Origin: Carposina sasakii
Taxonomy: Eukaryota > Arthropoda > Insecta > Lepidoptera > Carposinidae
Direction: 5' to 3'
Length of the DNA stretch: 64,000 nt
Assembly (NCBI GenBank): GCA_014607495.2
Contig: CP053159.1
Span: 7,633,501 to 7,697,500, forward strand
A program made the translations under genes and the position numbers. Numbering within the stretch: the stretch's first letter is position 1; every line of letters begins with the position of its first letter. Below are positions 45,441-59,111 of this stretch, piece by piece. A model generated the notes under the pieces. That model was given only the letters and a program-made list of their open reading frames with translations. It was not told the DNA's origin and made no database searches.

Positions 45441-47172
45441 GAAATCTATGGAAGGGCCAGGTCAAGGATTGATTTTCAGGTCGTTGACTTTACTGTTCTG
45501 GATCTGGCTGTAAAATTAAACATAAATCTACGCATGGAAGCAATTTTCATGTAGGTACCGCAATTATTAATAATTCAACAATCAGAACATCAGTAGATTA
45601 TTCTATAATATTCTTGAACGTAAATGGCCATTAAATTTAATTCTTATTTTAATGCTTCATTAGAGAAGAATAGTGTATATTTTATGACTAAGCTTCCTTC
45701 CTGGCTCCACTGTTGTAATAGTTATTCTGTGCTGATGTCTGTAAATATTATCTAAGATTAAAGGTAGGTTGTAAGTTTTCCTGTTATTTTTACTGAACAA
45801 AATATTAATAAAATAAAATGTAAAAATGTTAATAAAATAATATACACACACATGTATAAATAATGACCATAGCCTTAAAACAGCGCAATAGAATGACGTA
45901 TCATTACACCTTTACTGGCAATAGAAGTCAAAAGTAAAGTTTTAAAAACCGCCTAAACATATTTTATTTTTATTAGATCCGTTTACCGAAGCGAACACTA
46001 AACCTGAGGAACTCTACGAGGCTTCCTCCAGTGTCGGCTGTATAGGCACTGTGCCTGTGCCATAAATGACGGCAATTTTACGACCATTTGACGAAGCCGT
46101 AAGTTTTCAGCCATTGTGGCTGCGTGACCACTCGCCCGTTCGGCATTCTTATTGCCGCAGTATTCGCAGAGCGTACAATTCGGAATCTTATCTCTGCGGT
46201 TATATTTGTCGTTTAATTAGTTGAAATAGCTAACGGATATTTATTTTATCTGGCCGTAGATGTCTACGAGAAAATAGTTAGAAGTTATGATATTCCACGT
46301 TTCCCGGCTGTGATGTAGAAATACCTTTTGCGGTAAGCGTATATTGTAGATAATCAGTGTGGCCACCAAATCGAGTTCATGTAGAAAGCGCGGGCTATCG
46401 GCGGGCAGATCTGCGATCTCGACAATGCTGTATCAATATTCATGCTTACGGTCGCGACCTCCACTATTTGCATGAGACCGGTGCATTCCCCTGCAACTGT
46501 TCTATTGTTTTATGATCTAAATGACCGCGCGATATGGGACCAGTCACGATAAGCTTGTAAACATCTACCTATAAGATTTTGATTTCCCTCTAATGTTAAA
46601 CTAATATACTACTACACGACGGAAGCCGGTGGCTAAACTAGTTTATCTAATACTTGGTCGAGTAGCTAATACTAAAACTTTATCTAGAAATATTTAGTAG
46701 ATACGCCATGTTATCATTTTCTCGGTCTTGGATGCAATTCAATTAAAATAATTAGCTAAACCATGTTGTTGATCTGACCAGATCAGATTGGAATAATGTT
46801 TATATTGCCTTAGGAACGAAATTGTTGATGTTTTAAATAGAATGGGATTACCTACCCGTCTGATCTGCAATAGGTACATAACAATTATTAGAACATATAA
46901 AATTAAGTTTTGCTATATCGGTTTTGTCCAGCATGCAGTGTACTGCAATAGGCTGACGACAACGACGACCATATCGGTTTTCTCTGGTTGTGTTATAACC
47001 TAGGTTTGTAAGTTATGTTTAGTTAAGTAAAATTGAGCATTGTTAATATTATTTTCTTTTTGATTTTAGGTAAGAACGTCAGTATAAAATTTACAACAAG
47101 GTAAATAGGGCTTTGCTTCTCACAATTCGACCACTGTTTTCAACTGACTCTTCGAGTATTATCCTACTTCCT

Positions 47173-47421
47173 ACTTAATTATAAACGCGAAAATTTGTAG
47201 GTAAGTATGGATGGATGGTTGGATAGATGGATGGATTGATGTTTGTTACAAATTCACTTAAAAACGGCTAGAGCGATTTTAATAAAATTTGGTATGGAGT
47301 TAGCTGACACCCTGGATTAACACATAGGCTACTTTTTTATCCCGGTAATATATTTTTATCCTGGATAATTACGATTTTTTTTTCTGCAGTCCATGCGGAC
47401 GAAGTCGCGGGCATCCACTAG
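47173..47421 (+). mobile_element. Lep1/Helitron-like non-autonomous element ending CTAG
   Basis: From TTAATTATAAACGCGAAAATTTG through a run of GGATG units, TTTGGTATGGAGTTAGCTGACACCC and TTATCCTGGATAATTACG to TGCGGACGAAGTCGCGGGCATCCACTAG. Same family as 14099-14320; both ends are present. Confidence 0.75.
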
Positions 47422-47789
47422 TTATCAATAGTTTCTGATTTCTCTACCAGTTTAAAAGATTTATTCAACTGATTAAATTATATATTTCATTGTTAGTTAC
47501 ACATCCATTTAGATTTTATTATAATGTTAGTATGGGAGTCTCATTTTCAACAATAATCAGATTAGAGGGCAGGAAAAATATTTCATGTCATCACTAAACT
47601 GATAAACTAATGTACACCAAATGTATTTCCATCAATAAAAGTATCTTAAAATCGTATATCTTTCCCGAGCCTTTAATATCGCTCTTGACCATAAATTATG
47701 TTTAATTAACAACATAAAATATATCACAAATATTGAACGTAAAGTAAAAGTATCCACCAGTATGAGATTACAGGCGATTTTATATATAT

Positions 47790-47890
47790 TCTTTATTGTA
47801 TACAGAAAAAAAACACACAAGATACAATATTTTGTAAGATAATGTACAATGGCGAGCTTATCTCTAACAGAGATTTCTTCCAGCCAACCA
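47790..47890 (-). mobile_element. LINE 3' end with ATATAT tail
   Basis: On the minus strand GGTTGGCTGGAAGAAATCTC..GAGATAAGCTCGCCATTGTAC..GTATACAATAAAGAATATATATA. Matches the LINE ends at 12597 and 19275. Confidence 0.75.
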
Positions 47891-49954
47891 TTTAATATAA
47901 AGTTATTAGCGAAGAAAAAGAAAATCATACGTGCACAACTAAATCATAATAAAAAAAAACAATGTACTTTTTATTATTAGAGTTATTTATTTGAATATCA
48001 ACTTGTCTTGTACGTTCATTGAGCATTAGAATTTCATACTACTAGACAGATTGGAGAGTAATTTACTTTATAGATCTGGGAATATATTCTAAGGTACTTA
48101 ATAAAGCTATTACCAGCAAAATCCTAACGGTAGCTTTACACATTAGAGAACAACAGTTGATAAGGCAATAAATCTATCTCAGATACTGATAGCTGCTAAA
48201 ATCGTTTTTGGTCAGGACTTAGTAGCACTGGCTTCCGTGATTTAGTGTTGCTTAATTTAGAAGCTGGTTAGGAACGTAAGTTGATCTGGTGTTAAGGGCC
48301 GTGGCAGACAAGTCGTACTTAAGGCACAGCGACAACGATCTGTTGCCGCGGAGATAGCTTCTGACCCCACTCAGCAACTTGTAATGAAATTGTAAAGCCT
48401 AACGTAATGCGACTGTATAATTTCTACAATCTCCAAGAGGTAGATTTATCAATATTGTGTTAGAGTATGTCAGTAATGTTGCTATTTGTTATTTTGGAAG
48501 TATGCTGTCTTGGTTTGGGTTAACGCAGGAATGAATTTATATTCTATTTGTTTTTAATCTCTTAGGATAATATACGTTACAAAACCATAATGTTTCAGTA
48601 TACTAGTTCCATATTAATTGGATGTAGGATAAGGTTGAGCCGTGAAATACCTGCTCCTATCCTCCTGCGTCACCTTAATGGATTAATTGGATTACCTACA
48701 TTTTTGCTCATTTGTTACCACATATCCCCGTTTTTGTTATAATTGAAATAATCCATATCTGTAAATTATTTCCAGTAACAGAACCATCAAGTAAAACAAT
48801 AGTTTTAAGTATATATTTTAATAGAAACAATAATATAGACTTCACGTAAACTTCCAATAGAACAATAAATTAAATAGACTTAAAGAAAATAATAGACTTA
48901 AATTGCTTCGTAATAGATAAATTTATTTGTAACTATATCACCTACACGTAAATCGTATACCGGCTAGGCTATTGAAAGATGTTTAATAACTTTGTCGTTA
49001 TAAATCACCAAGAGATATTGATCGTAAATAAACTTGCAATTTATGACAAAACAGAGATATCGCGGTGTGGCTTGGCTGTATGCAGCGATAGCCTTTGCTC
49101 CTTGATGGAAATGTCAGCTTTCAAGTAAATAATCGCATAATCATGTTGCCCCACGCCATGCCACTAAACCTACCTACTCGGACCGTGTACACTGCACAGC
49201 TATGTGCCAATGGCTTCATGTGTCACCCCACCTGACTGTAATGTAATGTGAGTAATATATAGACACAAATTTATTTTGCCTGATTTTTTGTTTGGGTTAA
49301 AAAGAGAAAAATAATGTATGTATCAGGATTGCACTATCCGCAAGAAGTAAAATTATTTGGGTTACGATTGTCATATCGACAGTGGTGGCGGTAGGGTGGT
49401 CAGGGATTTGTGTGGTCAGGCAGACCACACTCATCCGACTCGACGGTCAGGTGATTTCGTAAAAACTGTTCTGATGGTTCGCCCAGGACAGATGACAATG
49501 GCGAGTCGAAGTCAGAGGAAGAGGTAGGCGAAGAGTTGGCATTTATTCAGCAACGGTTGCTAGAGGCTGTAAAGATAGATAGATATATGATTCTCATCTC
49601 GAGTCTCTTAATAGCTATTGTCATTTAATTTGATGTCACGGGAGTTAATCGTGCTTGGGGCATTTCTGAACGAACATTCTTTAGAGTTATATCCTATTAA
49701 TGTTAAGGTCTATTCTGACAGATGTGATATAATATGTTCTGCCAAATAAACGGTCTACGGTTTATGCACCAGTTTTTTCTTGTCCAGTTGATATTTAGGT
49801 TTACCTTATGCGCTTTGCTCTGGAATAAATATTTCGGTATTAAATTAAAATAAAAGATGTCGAACCTGAAACCTAAAAAATGGACTGCGCTGGTCATATC
49901 TGCCGTATTTTTCTGCTCCCTAGCCTCACTGGATTAGATGAAATGTATTTGAGT

Positions 49955-50056
49955 CGGCGTCAGTTGGATGCAGGCTGCTTCCGACCGGTCGGAGTGGAGG
50001 TTGTTGGGAGAGGAATATGTTCAACAGTGGACTTTCCAGGGCTGTAAATGATGATG
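49955..50056 (+). mobile_element. RTE LINE 3' end
   Basis: GGCGTCAGTTGGATGCAGGCTGC..GGTCGGAGTGGAGGTTGTTGGGAGAGGAATATGTTCAACAGTGGAC..GGGCTGTAAATGATGATGATG is nearly the same as 59493-59592, so the same RTE subfamily. It is 5'-truncated. Confidence 0.85.
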
Positions 50057-50329
50057 ATGATGAAGCCACATTTAAGCTTGTTGTAGTACAGTGTGATTCA
50101 GACTTTAAACTAATAAAGTGACGTACTTTATTGCATGGCGGCGGAGATAAACTTTCCCTCATTGTTTCGTGCTATATACCTTTTTATATACAATTTTTGT
50201 CGATAAATCACGTTTATTGATCAATATTCTGGTTGGAACAGTATATAATTTTATATAAAGGTACATATAACCTATGTGATGTATTGGAAAATATAAGCGG
50301 TAACACTTTTAAACTAAGTAATAGATGTA

Positions 50330-50520
50330 CCAAGTGAACTAGCGGACAGAGTCGCGGACGGCTGCTAGTAATAATAATAATAATATAATATAATAATAAT
50401 AATAATTTATTTCAGGTCAATTCACACCCATAATTACAATTAGATACAATACAATACAATACAATACGATTCAAAATAATGTAATAAATAAAATAAAATA
50501 AAACATAGAATATAATAAGT
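50330..50520. repeat. Helitron-like CTAG tail followed by AAT/ACAAT microsatellite
   Basis: GAACTAGCGGACAGAGTCGCGGACGGCTGCTAG ends at about 50369 and is followed by (TAA)n, ATACA units and AAATA units to about 50520. The CTAG end borders the TAA run, consistent with insertion beside a microsatellite as described for Lep1-type elements. Confidence 0.65.
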
Positions 50521-50729
50521 AATATAATATAATAAGTAATACAAATAATAATTTTCATTTCCCAGAAAGAAAAACAATGGCACTTTTTAATATTTTTGAA
50601 TAATCAAATTCACAAGTACTAGCGATATCTATTAAACTACCTACGAGTATAGGTACAGTGGTACATTTTCATGTAGTTTTCAATGAAGTGGGTATTAACT
50701 TATGTGGGATCTTGTTTATCGCATCTATA

Positions 50730-50989
50730 CAGGATGTAACAAAAAGGGTATGTTAAGCGAAAAGCTATGTAAACAGCCCACTATAGAGAACCTATCCACA
50801 ATATTTGAGACCCGAAATCACATGTTTATTTTTCCCGATATTATGGAGAATTTTTAAATATCTCAGGAATTTTTATACAATCTTGAAAAATAAAAATGTG
50901 ATTTCGAGTCTCAAATTTTGTAGATAGGTTCTCTATAGTGGGCTGTTTACATAGCTTTTCGCTTAACATACCCTTTTTGTTACATCCTG
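50730..50989. mobile_element. Palindromic MITE family B (260 bp), well preserved
   Basis: Left arm CAGGATGTAACAAAAAGGGTATGTTAAGCGAAAAGCTATGTAAACAGCCCACTATAGAGAACCTAT; the right arm is its inverse with very few differences. The arms span roughly 100 bp each and include TTTGAGACCCGAAATCACAT. The immediate flanks TCGCATCTATA (50719-50729) and TATAGATGCGA (50990-51000) are also inverse to each other. Confidence 0.9.
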
Positions 50990-51407
50990 TATAGATGCGA
51001 CCAGATCGTGAGTCTTTGTGGTATGAATGTGTATACAACTCTGCCTTATAATTGATATGTTGCGTGTTGAGCTATAGTATCTAGTATTCGCATTGCCGGC
51101 GTCGTGTTCTCCGGGCTATTCTATTGGCCAATTTATTTATATTGATTCCGAACCCATCTTGCAACTCTTCGTCGAGTAAATTTTAATGACCAATATATTA
51201 ATAAATGAAAGGATATACTGTTCGTCATCTATATTACTTTGGGTTGTATTTAGATGGAAATCTATTATTAAATGTTTTATAAGTATGTAGGTTGATATTT
51301 TAAAGTTATTTAACTGTACTCATACGTGATATAAGTAAGTTTAGTTATACTAAAGGCTTCTGCAAAAATCTCAGATTTTTTTGTCACACTTGCTTAGCGT
51401 AAATTGC

Positions 51408-51464
51408 ATTCCTAAATATTGTAAAAGAGAAAAAAGATTCCTAAATATTGTAAAAGAAAAAAAG
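51408..51464. repeat. 29-bp tandem duplication
   Basis: ATTCCTAAATATTGTAAAAGAGAAAAAAG is repeated once with a one-base change in the A-run. Confidence 0.85.
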
Positions 51465-53044
51465 ACCTGGTCATTTTTAGTAGAAGTTGTACCGATCACT
51501 ATACGTGTTGTAATGTGTTCACCTCTTTACAAACATCCGCGTGCACATCACTAAAGTTGTGTCTTATTTATACAGTTTTAACTTTGACACTATTTCACAC
51601 ATGGTGCGTGTATAGTAAACTTATAGGTTGACTTCTTCTGATACATAGTTATAGGTCTTAAGAAATCTCGATTTGAGTGTATTGGACCTACGGATGACAT
51701 CAACCTTGATGTCAACCTGAAATTCGAGAATAATTTTTAATTACGGCCTCTACAAGTTTTTATGGTTAATCTCAAAACGACGTCTTATTAAGATACAATG
51801 TCGTTAAACATTTTATGTGATAGGGCGTGAGATTTTTATTGCGTACTCGCACATTACGCTGTGGCGGCGATTTTACTTGCTACCAGCCTTGTAAACTGAT
51901 TACTGGAGCAACGCCCTCGCTTTCATATTGGTTCCACGGCGAAGCCTTGTGCATCTTCCCGCAGGGAATTTACCATATTTTTAGAAACCAGAACCTAGCA
52001 TGTGTTTTTTTTCTTAATTTTTACACATACTTGATTTGCATAGTCTCGGTACTATTATAAAGAATAATAAGAAGATAAATCCTATAATAAAGTATATTTT
52101 ATTAGTAAATCAAGTGCATTCGCAGTTAACAGCAAGTGCAAGTATGTTTATTATAACGAAGTGTAAATAAAACATTTATTCAATTATTTAGATATGTGTA
52201 CACGTAGTCACAACAGACAGAGGGACAAGTTTTTTTGAATACTTGTTAAAGTAATTTATTCTGGTGACCGAACCGACTAATTTGTCACGGATAAGTTCTC
52301 TATTAGACTAACGAAGTGAAGCTTGTCTTTGATTTTTAAGGTTACGTAACTAAATGGTGTTTTAAATAAACAGTTTTATATGTAGTTGTAGGCATGATCG
52401 AATACAGATTAATTAGATAATGTATTTATTCGTAAGTAATTGTGAACTAGATGAATACTGTTCTACGATTTAAAACTTACTGAATACCTACTGTTTACGA
52501 TTTAAAACTGCTGAATTACCCAAACTCCACCTCCTAATTAAATTACCCAATCAATAAATATTTTTAGACAAATCCTTTTTTAATGTAGGTAGAGAAAGAG
52601 ATAAGAAGATTAATAAAATAAAAGTCAATATCATTGTTATGCATCAAATTAGGTATTCTAAGGTATACTTTTATATCAGATGTTAACTTAAAGGAGAGCT
52701 ATATTTATGATATTATAAATTTAATTGTGTCTTATTATTTTGTCTTAAATCACACAACTTGAAGTTTACTCCTTTCAAAGCTACGGAACCCTTGGAATGC
52801 TGTTTCTACTTAGTCTCAACAGATTTTTTAAGTGTACCTAATGTGAATGGTGATGTGCTTACATGGAGGCTCATGCTCGCTTTTTGTTTAGCTAGGGATT
52901 TGTTAAGTAGATGAGGTCTTGTCTATTTCTTTTAATAACATGATATACATGGTAGGGCTTTTGTAGGCACGTGGAGAACAAGATTGTAAATAGATATCCT
53001 ACTGAAATTGTAAATGTGAAAGTTTTTACGTGTGTACCTATATA

Positions 53045-53504
53045 CAGGATATTTGTGACAGCCAGGCAAATATTGATATGGTGACTTCAGACCATGATTC
53101 TGAGATGAAAACCAGTGAAAATTTACGCAGGAAATTTTCCAACTTTTTTCATTTTTTCAGGAAAAAAATAGTGTAGTTCGTTTAACGCCTTAAATAATGA
53201 CTTCAAAACAAAATTTCGACATATGGATGATTTTCAAAAAAAATGCTCTCAAAAATGTTCAATTTACTGATCAACTTCAAAGGAGAGTCAAAAGTGATAC
53301 AAAAAATAGCAATGTATCACACAATAGCCAATAAGCCCATTTAATTAGTCACAGGATCGCCTGATACAATTGGCGCGGAAAGCAAAAATTGCGTGTAATC
53401 AAATAAAAAAACAATTTCCTGCGAGTAAAAACACTGTCGTATAACTCAAAACAATGGTACTTGTTCAGTATCTCAGTATTTGCTTGGCTGTCACACACAC
53501 CCTG
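53045..53504 (+). mobile_element. MITE family D, full copy (460 bp)
   Basis: Left end CAGGATATTTGTGACAGCCAGGCAAATATTGA; right end is the inverse of CAGGGTGTGTGTGACAGCCAAGCAAATACTGA. TIR about 32 bp, TATA on both sides. No coding capacity. Half-copies lie at 3150-3387 and 4447-4615. Confidence 0.9.
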
Positions 53505-55708
53505 TATATATTTGGACTGTTAGTCTTTCGTGTCAGAAACTAACGGATTTTGATGAAACTTGGCAGTTGTGTAGCTTATCTGATGTATAAGCTTTATAAA
53601 AATACATAGGCTATAAATTTAACGCGGACGATATCTCGGATGATCGCTAATTTTAAATATCTCCTACGCAAATTATTCATAGTTTGTTATCTTTCGTCGT
53701 TTCATTTAATAAACTTGCAGGAAAAGGGACATATATATTCAAGGGTTTCGATTCAAAACCTGAAAGTGCATATCACTAATTAACTAAGTGAGTAATATTG
53801 GTACTAATAAGCTGTTTAACAATTAATTACATAAGGTCTACAAGAAACTGGTACCAGTTAGAATCTAATTAAAATAAAGTGAGGTTTACCATCAAACTTC
53901 GTGTATATTCTAAGGTGACTTAGGTTCTGTAGGTATGCTAATGTGGTTTAAGCAGCATTGTCCGTAATAGGCACTGGAGAATATTTATTGCGTCTCTCAT
54001 CCTTTCAGGCTTTCAACCCTGTTTACCGTCATAAATGCAGGCTAATTGCTCATGAAACTACGTTACAAAGGGACACCGTTCATATTCTAATAATCCCGTT
54101 TCACCTGTGTCTAGTAGTACTGTGACTAGTTACTTTGGCTGTTAAATAGGATTAATCTAAATTTAAATGGTGGTGCTAGCGTGAGAACGGATGGTGTTAT
54201 GCCAAATTATTCAGCAAGCGTTCGGGCCGTCCTTGGTGCGTGACCTGCGATCGAAACAATGCCTATACTCGCTATTATCTTACTTGGCACGTTTATATCA
54301 GGATAGTCTGAGTTATGGGAATGCGATACGTTCGACAATTGAATTGTATCGTCTGCTTAGAAAGTTACTATTCTCTACTCCGATAATACGTTCGCTTTTG
54401 CGCAGTGAAAAAAATCTGATTCAAGCCGTGCGACTTTTAGTAATAGTAACGTTGCAGGTGCACTACGAGTAGTCCATGCCATTGCGCAGAAAATAATTAG
54501 TGTTCCCCTTAATTACTATGAATGATATCTATATGTAAAAGAAAATAATTGTTTTTGAACATCTACACAACAGATGTAAGTTAATTTATTGTACCGTGGT
54601 GTAACCTACGATGCGATCACGTATCATACTTCAAAGTGATTGACCACCCGAAAGGTCTCCGAATTAAACGCGCATCTAAAACAACATGTATTGAGTTGGG
54701 TTAAATGATCGAGACGAATTCGCCGTATCGAATACGATTACTTTCGATGCGAGCTTCCATCGATAGAATCGAGATCGTGTAGATTTCGGGTAGCGATGTG
54801 AAGGTATGTATAATTAGGTGGACGGAAGCCGGGCACTTAGTACAGGGGCGGGTTGTCGTCGTAACGATAAATCATATGTGCGCAGGAGTAGCTGGGCGGA
54901 ACGTGGGAGGGGCGAGTGATTTTTAAACGGTTTTTTGACTTTCACGACTGCCAATGTGCGAGTACATACGGACATCCTTTTCTGGCGCCTTCATAATGCG
55001 ACGACACTTTTTGGTTAATTAGGCTATCCACGATTAGCTGTTTCTTTTGGAAATCTAGAATAAAAAATGTAGAGCAGGATACGTATTCTAACCTTATGAA
55101 ATCAATCTTAATAAGCTCACAGGTCTGTGTAATTGCGCCATAATGAATTAATTAAATCAATAAAATATTAGGTACATTGCAATTTAAATAAATTAATTCA
55201 ACAGATAAGGAAACAAGCAGTAAATATTTTCGCAGTTTCATTCAAATATTGTCATAACCCAAATTAAACTAATACGAAACCACATTTATTTTGAAAAGTA
55301 AAAAAAAATATACAAAAACAGTGTAATCTTTCGCACAGAGTGTTGTCACCCTACAGTCACTAATTAATATCCCCGGTCGCGGGCGCAGGTACAATTTGGG
55401 CAGTTGAGCTTGCATACTTGGTTTTTATGCGCACACGCTCTATTGTTCGCCGACGCATCGCTCGCTCCATGCTGCCCCTGTTTCTCGTTTGAACGGAATA
55501 CAGATCAGCGGTAGCTATTTATGTTTTGTACCTTGTAATGTAAGATTTTTCGCGAGAAATTTGCAAATTATATGTATAATAAGACAGTGTATCTGCCTTT
55601 CCTCAATTTTGTTATTCACGGATAAAAATTCTAAAACCTAGTATCTTAAATGTATGTTTTTATGTATATTTTTAGCTGATTACCTGACGTCTCTAGTAGA
55701 AACTATTT

Positions 55709-56010
55709 ATAAAATTATTAATAAAGAAAATGGAAAAAATTCTTCACCCGAGTGGGAATCGAACCCACGACCACTGCAAACCGTGCCAGCCGCTATAACC
55801 ACTAAGCCACCGGGTCAATTATTCGGATGACGAATTTTACCATCTCTTTTCTAAATTACATATTGGCAACGTTATTCTATCCCGATAGCTATACACTAGC
55901 CAAATCTCGGCAAACAAAGCTGAATCCCTCAGCACAATGTTTAAAGATGAAACGATCAACCATATCCTAACGGATTATATTAATGGAGAAGTGTTTTTAT
56001 AAATTTATCT
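55709..56010 (-). mobile_element. tRNA-like SINE S1, uninterrupted copy
   Basis: Same order as 25064-25804 but without the nested MITE: AAAATTATTAATAAAGAAA, the tRNA-like segment (55744-55817; B box GGTTCGATTCCCACTCGGGT on the minus strand), then the body GATAGCTATACACTAGCC..CAAACAAAGCTGAATCCCTC..CCTAACGGATTATATTAATGG. It gives the empty site for the MITE insertion in the first copy. Confidence 0.85.
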
Positions 56011-56898
56011 TATAATAATGATAACTAACTTCACATGAATTTCATCATAGGTATCCATAAAAAGGTACATTTGAGACCGGTCGTGGGTATTATTTACATT
56101 ATCTTACACTTCAATCGATGCAATAATTCAAACGACAGATCAAAATAAACTTTCGGTCCCTGATAGAGATACAAAATATCATATAATTCCGAATGCGTGG
56201 TAATATTTAAAATGCTTCACAACAAGTGGTGATCACCTCGGGGGCGTCACTATCTACATATTTATACGATACACAATTCCAAACCAGTTCCTGCACGGTT
56301 CGATTCTAACAAGAATTTTGACTCACACAAAAATAAATACTGTCCATGAAACATGAGAACGGTAACGTTGTATCAATACTTTTGATAACACATTTTTGAT
56401 TCAAATTTTAATGTGAGTAAGACACGTTTTTGGTTGCACCGGTGCGTAAGTCAGATTTAACTGCGTCGGTAATGAAAAGCTATATAACAGTATTTATTAT
56501 GACATCCGACAGTAAAGTACAAAATTGATTTTATCGAAGCTCACCGACACGCATAGTTAAAATTTCTCCAAAGGTCCCTCTGCTGCAATTAGATTATTAC
56601 TTTTATGCCAATGATTAAATTGTTATTGCAAGTATTGTCTATTTCACGTTTTTTTTAATAATTAGACAAGCTCCAAGTTTTCTAAAAGTTTAATTCATGA
56701 CCATAAAATTAGAATGCAGTCAGTTTAGTTGTCACGTACAAGATGTTTAGATTTACTCCTTCAGGTAACTTTTTATTTCGTGAAATTTAAATAAAACATT
56801 TTCCTTATACATGTTTTATATAATTTAATTGCTACTAACCGCATGTACTTTTCACTGAAACCAATTTCATAAAATAAATCTAATTTTAGGTATAAAGG

Positions 56899-57109
56899 CT
56901 CGAGCACACCGGATGCGTGTGCGTGCACATAAGCGTAGACGTATACGTACCTCTGAGTTGTAATGTATGGAACTGTATAAGCACGGCAGACCGGATGCGT
57001 ATGCGTAGACGTAAGCATAGACGTCAAGCGGTGATAGTTCTATACATTAAACTCATAGGTACGTGTACGTCTACGCTTACGTGCACGCATACGCATCCGG
57101 TGTGCTCGA
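56899..57109. repeat. Large palindrome with a third internal copy of the arm motif
   Basis: The left arm 56899-56974 (CTCGAGCACACCGGATGCGT..) pairs with the right arm 57035-57109 (..ACGCATCCGGTGTGCTCGAG). The 60-bp loop itself holds GACCGGATGCGTATGCGTAGACGTAAGC, a third copy of the arm motif. It is rich in ACGTA/GCGTA words. Probably a fold-back MITE with CTCGAGCACACCGG ends. Confidence 0.9.
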
Positions 57110-59111
57110 GTCTTAATAAATGGGCCCTGGAAACACTTATTTCACTTTGTAAGTATAAATAAATCGTGATAAATGCAGTAAAAATATGGTTAAGTAGCGA
57201 CCTCTGTGGTCGTGCTATGTACGATGGAGTTAGGGGTAGATGCAGGCGCGTTTTAGTTCAGTGTCGCGTCGAGACTGAGTAATAGTCGAGACAAGCCCTA
57301 TCTCTGCGAAGACACGAAGCGATTTTTAGAATCCTGCGTACACCATTTACGCTCTTTATAGGCAGTTCAAACAATGTGAATAATTTGTATTTAGTTATCA
57401 AGAATGAAAATAAAAAGTAATTGTTTATAATAATATGCCTCTCTCTTCTTCTTTTAGTAACATCTTGCTGCTATAAAATTCGTTTTTTTTTGGCAATTAA
57501 TCAATTAGTTCACTAGTATGATTTACGAGTAATATCATATCAAATTAAAATCATACTTGTTACATTTGTAGCAGATTTTACGAAACTCTACCTACATTAC
57601 GCATGGTCCACGTCACTCACTACTTTACAATAGCTTCCAGGCTTACGCACCGTTTATCTTGCCACTAGCTTACTGTAATTTTTAGGTCTGAAACATGCCT
57701 GAAACACACGAGCTATTACTAATATTGTGTTAAGGATATATATGATACAACGTCGAAATGTTGGCTACATTCCTATAGTTTCCTACAATGAGCACGTTCA
57801 GTCATATGCATTCCAGGCACTATTCTTCAGTACGGAAGTAGTAAAAGCACCAAACTTTCATGCATTTGATGTTCAGAACCATTACAAAGTTCTAAAATAG
57901 AAATTTAATATTAAATGCAACAAATGGGTTTTCGTGCCTACATAATGTTGTTGCAAGGGTAGTAAACTATTCTATAAGGAAATGAGACCTTTTATTACCC
58001 TGTTGGTCTGTTCGCATGACGAGTCTTCCTACGTACTTACGAGAACTCAGAATTACAGTTACATATACGTATCTATATTTCTGAAAACTAATTATCTATT
58101 GTACCTACCTTTTACCCAGTCACTGGAAAAGGGTAAAAATAAATATTGCCTATAAATCATTTAGTCCTTACCAGCTATAACTCATCTGCTATTTCATTTC
58201 TACATTTCTTTGGGGCACTAAAATGTGGGTAACTTTAGTGGATAGTGGACAATGCCGCCTTAGGCCGACGTTCGAAGCCGCGAGACGCACAGAAAAAGAA
58301 AGAAAAACTGAATAGTCCTCCACAGCCCACACGCCAACCTATGGCCACTCAATCGTTCGTATTCCGCCGGTAACGCACAGAAACCCGCGGAGCCGCCTAC
58401 AGTAAAAAATATACGCAGCTTGTAGCTAAGGAATAAAGTTAGTGACGCCCGGGGCTAGAATGTTCTATTAGCAAAAAATAATACATTGTAATAGTTCCCG
58501 CGGGAACCGAGAAAAGTAATTCTGCGCGGACGTGAAGTTAACTCAAATATAAGTCGTCATTGACGTAACTTGTTATTATCCGGTCGGAGTAATACTTTGT
58601 AAATACTGCTTTTACTGACAAAAGAGCTAGGCAAGTATTTATTGTATTGTAAATATCTATAGGTAATCGTATATCTATGTGGATATGTGTTTGTAGGCGT
58701 GCATACGTACTCTCTTCGGACTTTAGACCTAAGGAGACCTTTTGCGTTACCAATAAAAAGCAACATAATCAACAACCTACCTTTTATAATTCTAAATGAA
58801 TATTTGCTAAATAAGTATTTTTTGTGAAGTCTCCATTACCTCTGTGCTATTTAGCTGGAGCAATGACACAGCATTTATTCTGAAGAGTTACTTCGAACCC
58901 AGGTCTGAGGAACGGCTAACGAGTAACGATTGACTTTAACATTTTTAACTTAACCATTGATGATACTTTCATATACTTTTACATTTACTGTTGTATTGAT
59001 TAGTTGTCGACCACCAGCTCACGTTTTAGTTTGTGATAATTTCTATTACGCTTTTATTTAAATTATGGCTTTAGTCAGCTCTTCTATATATTGTATGTAA
59101 ACTTTAAATTC

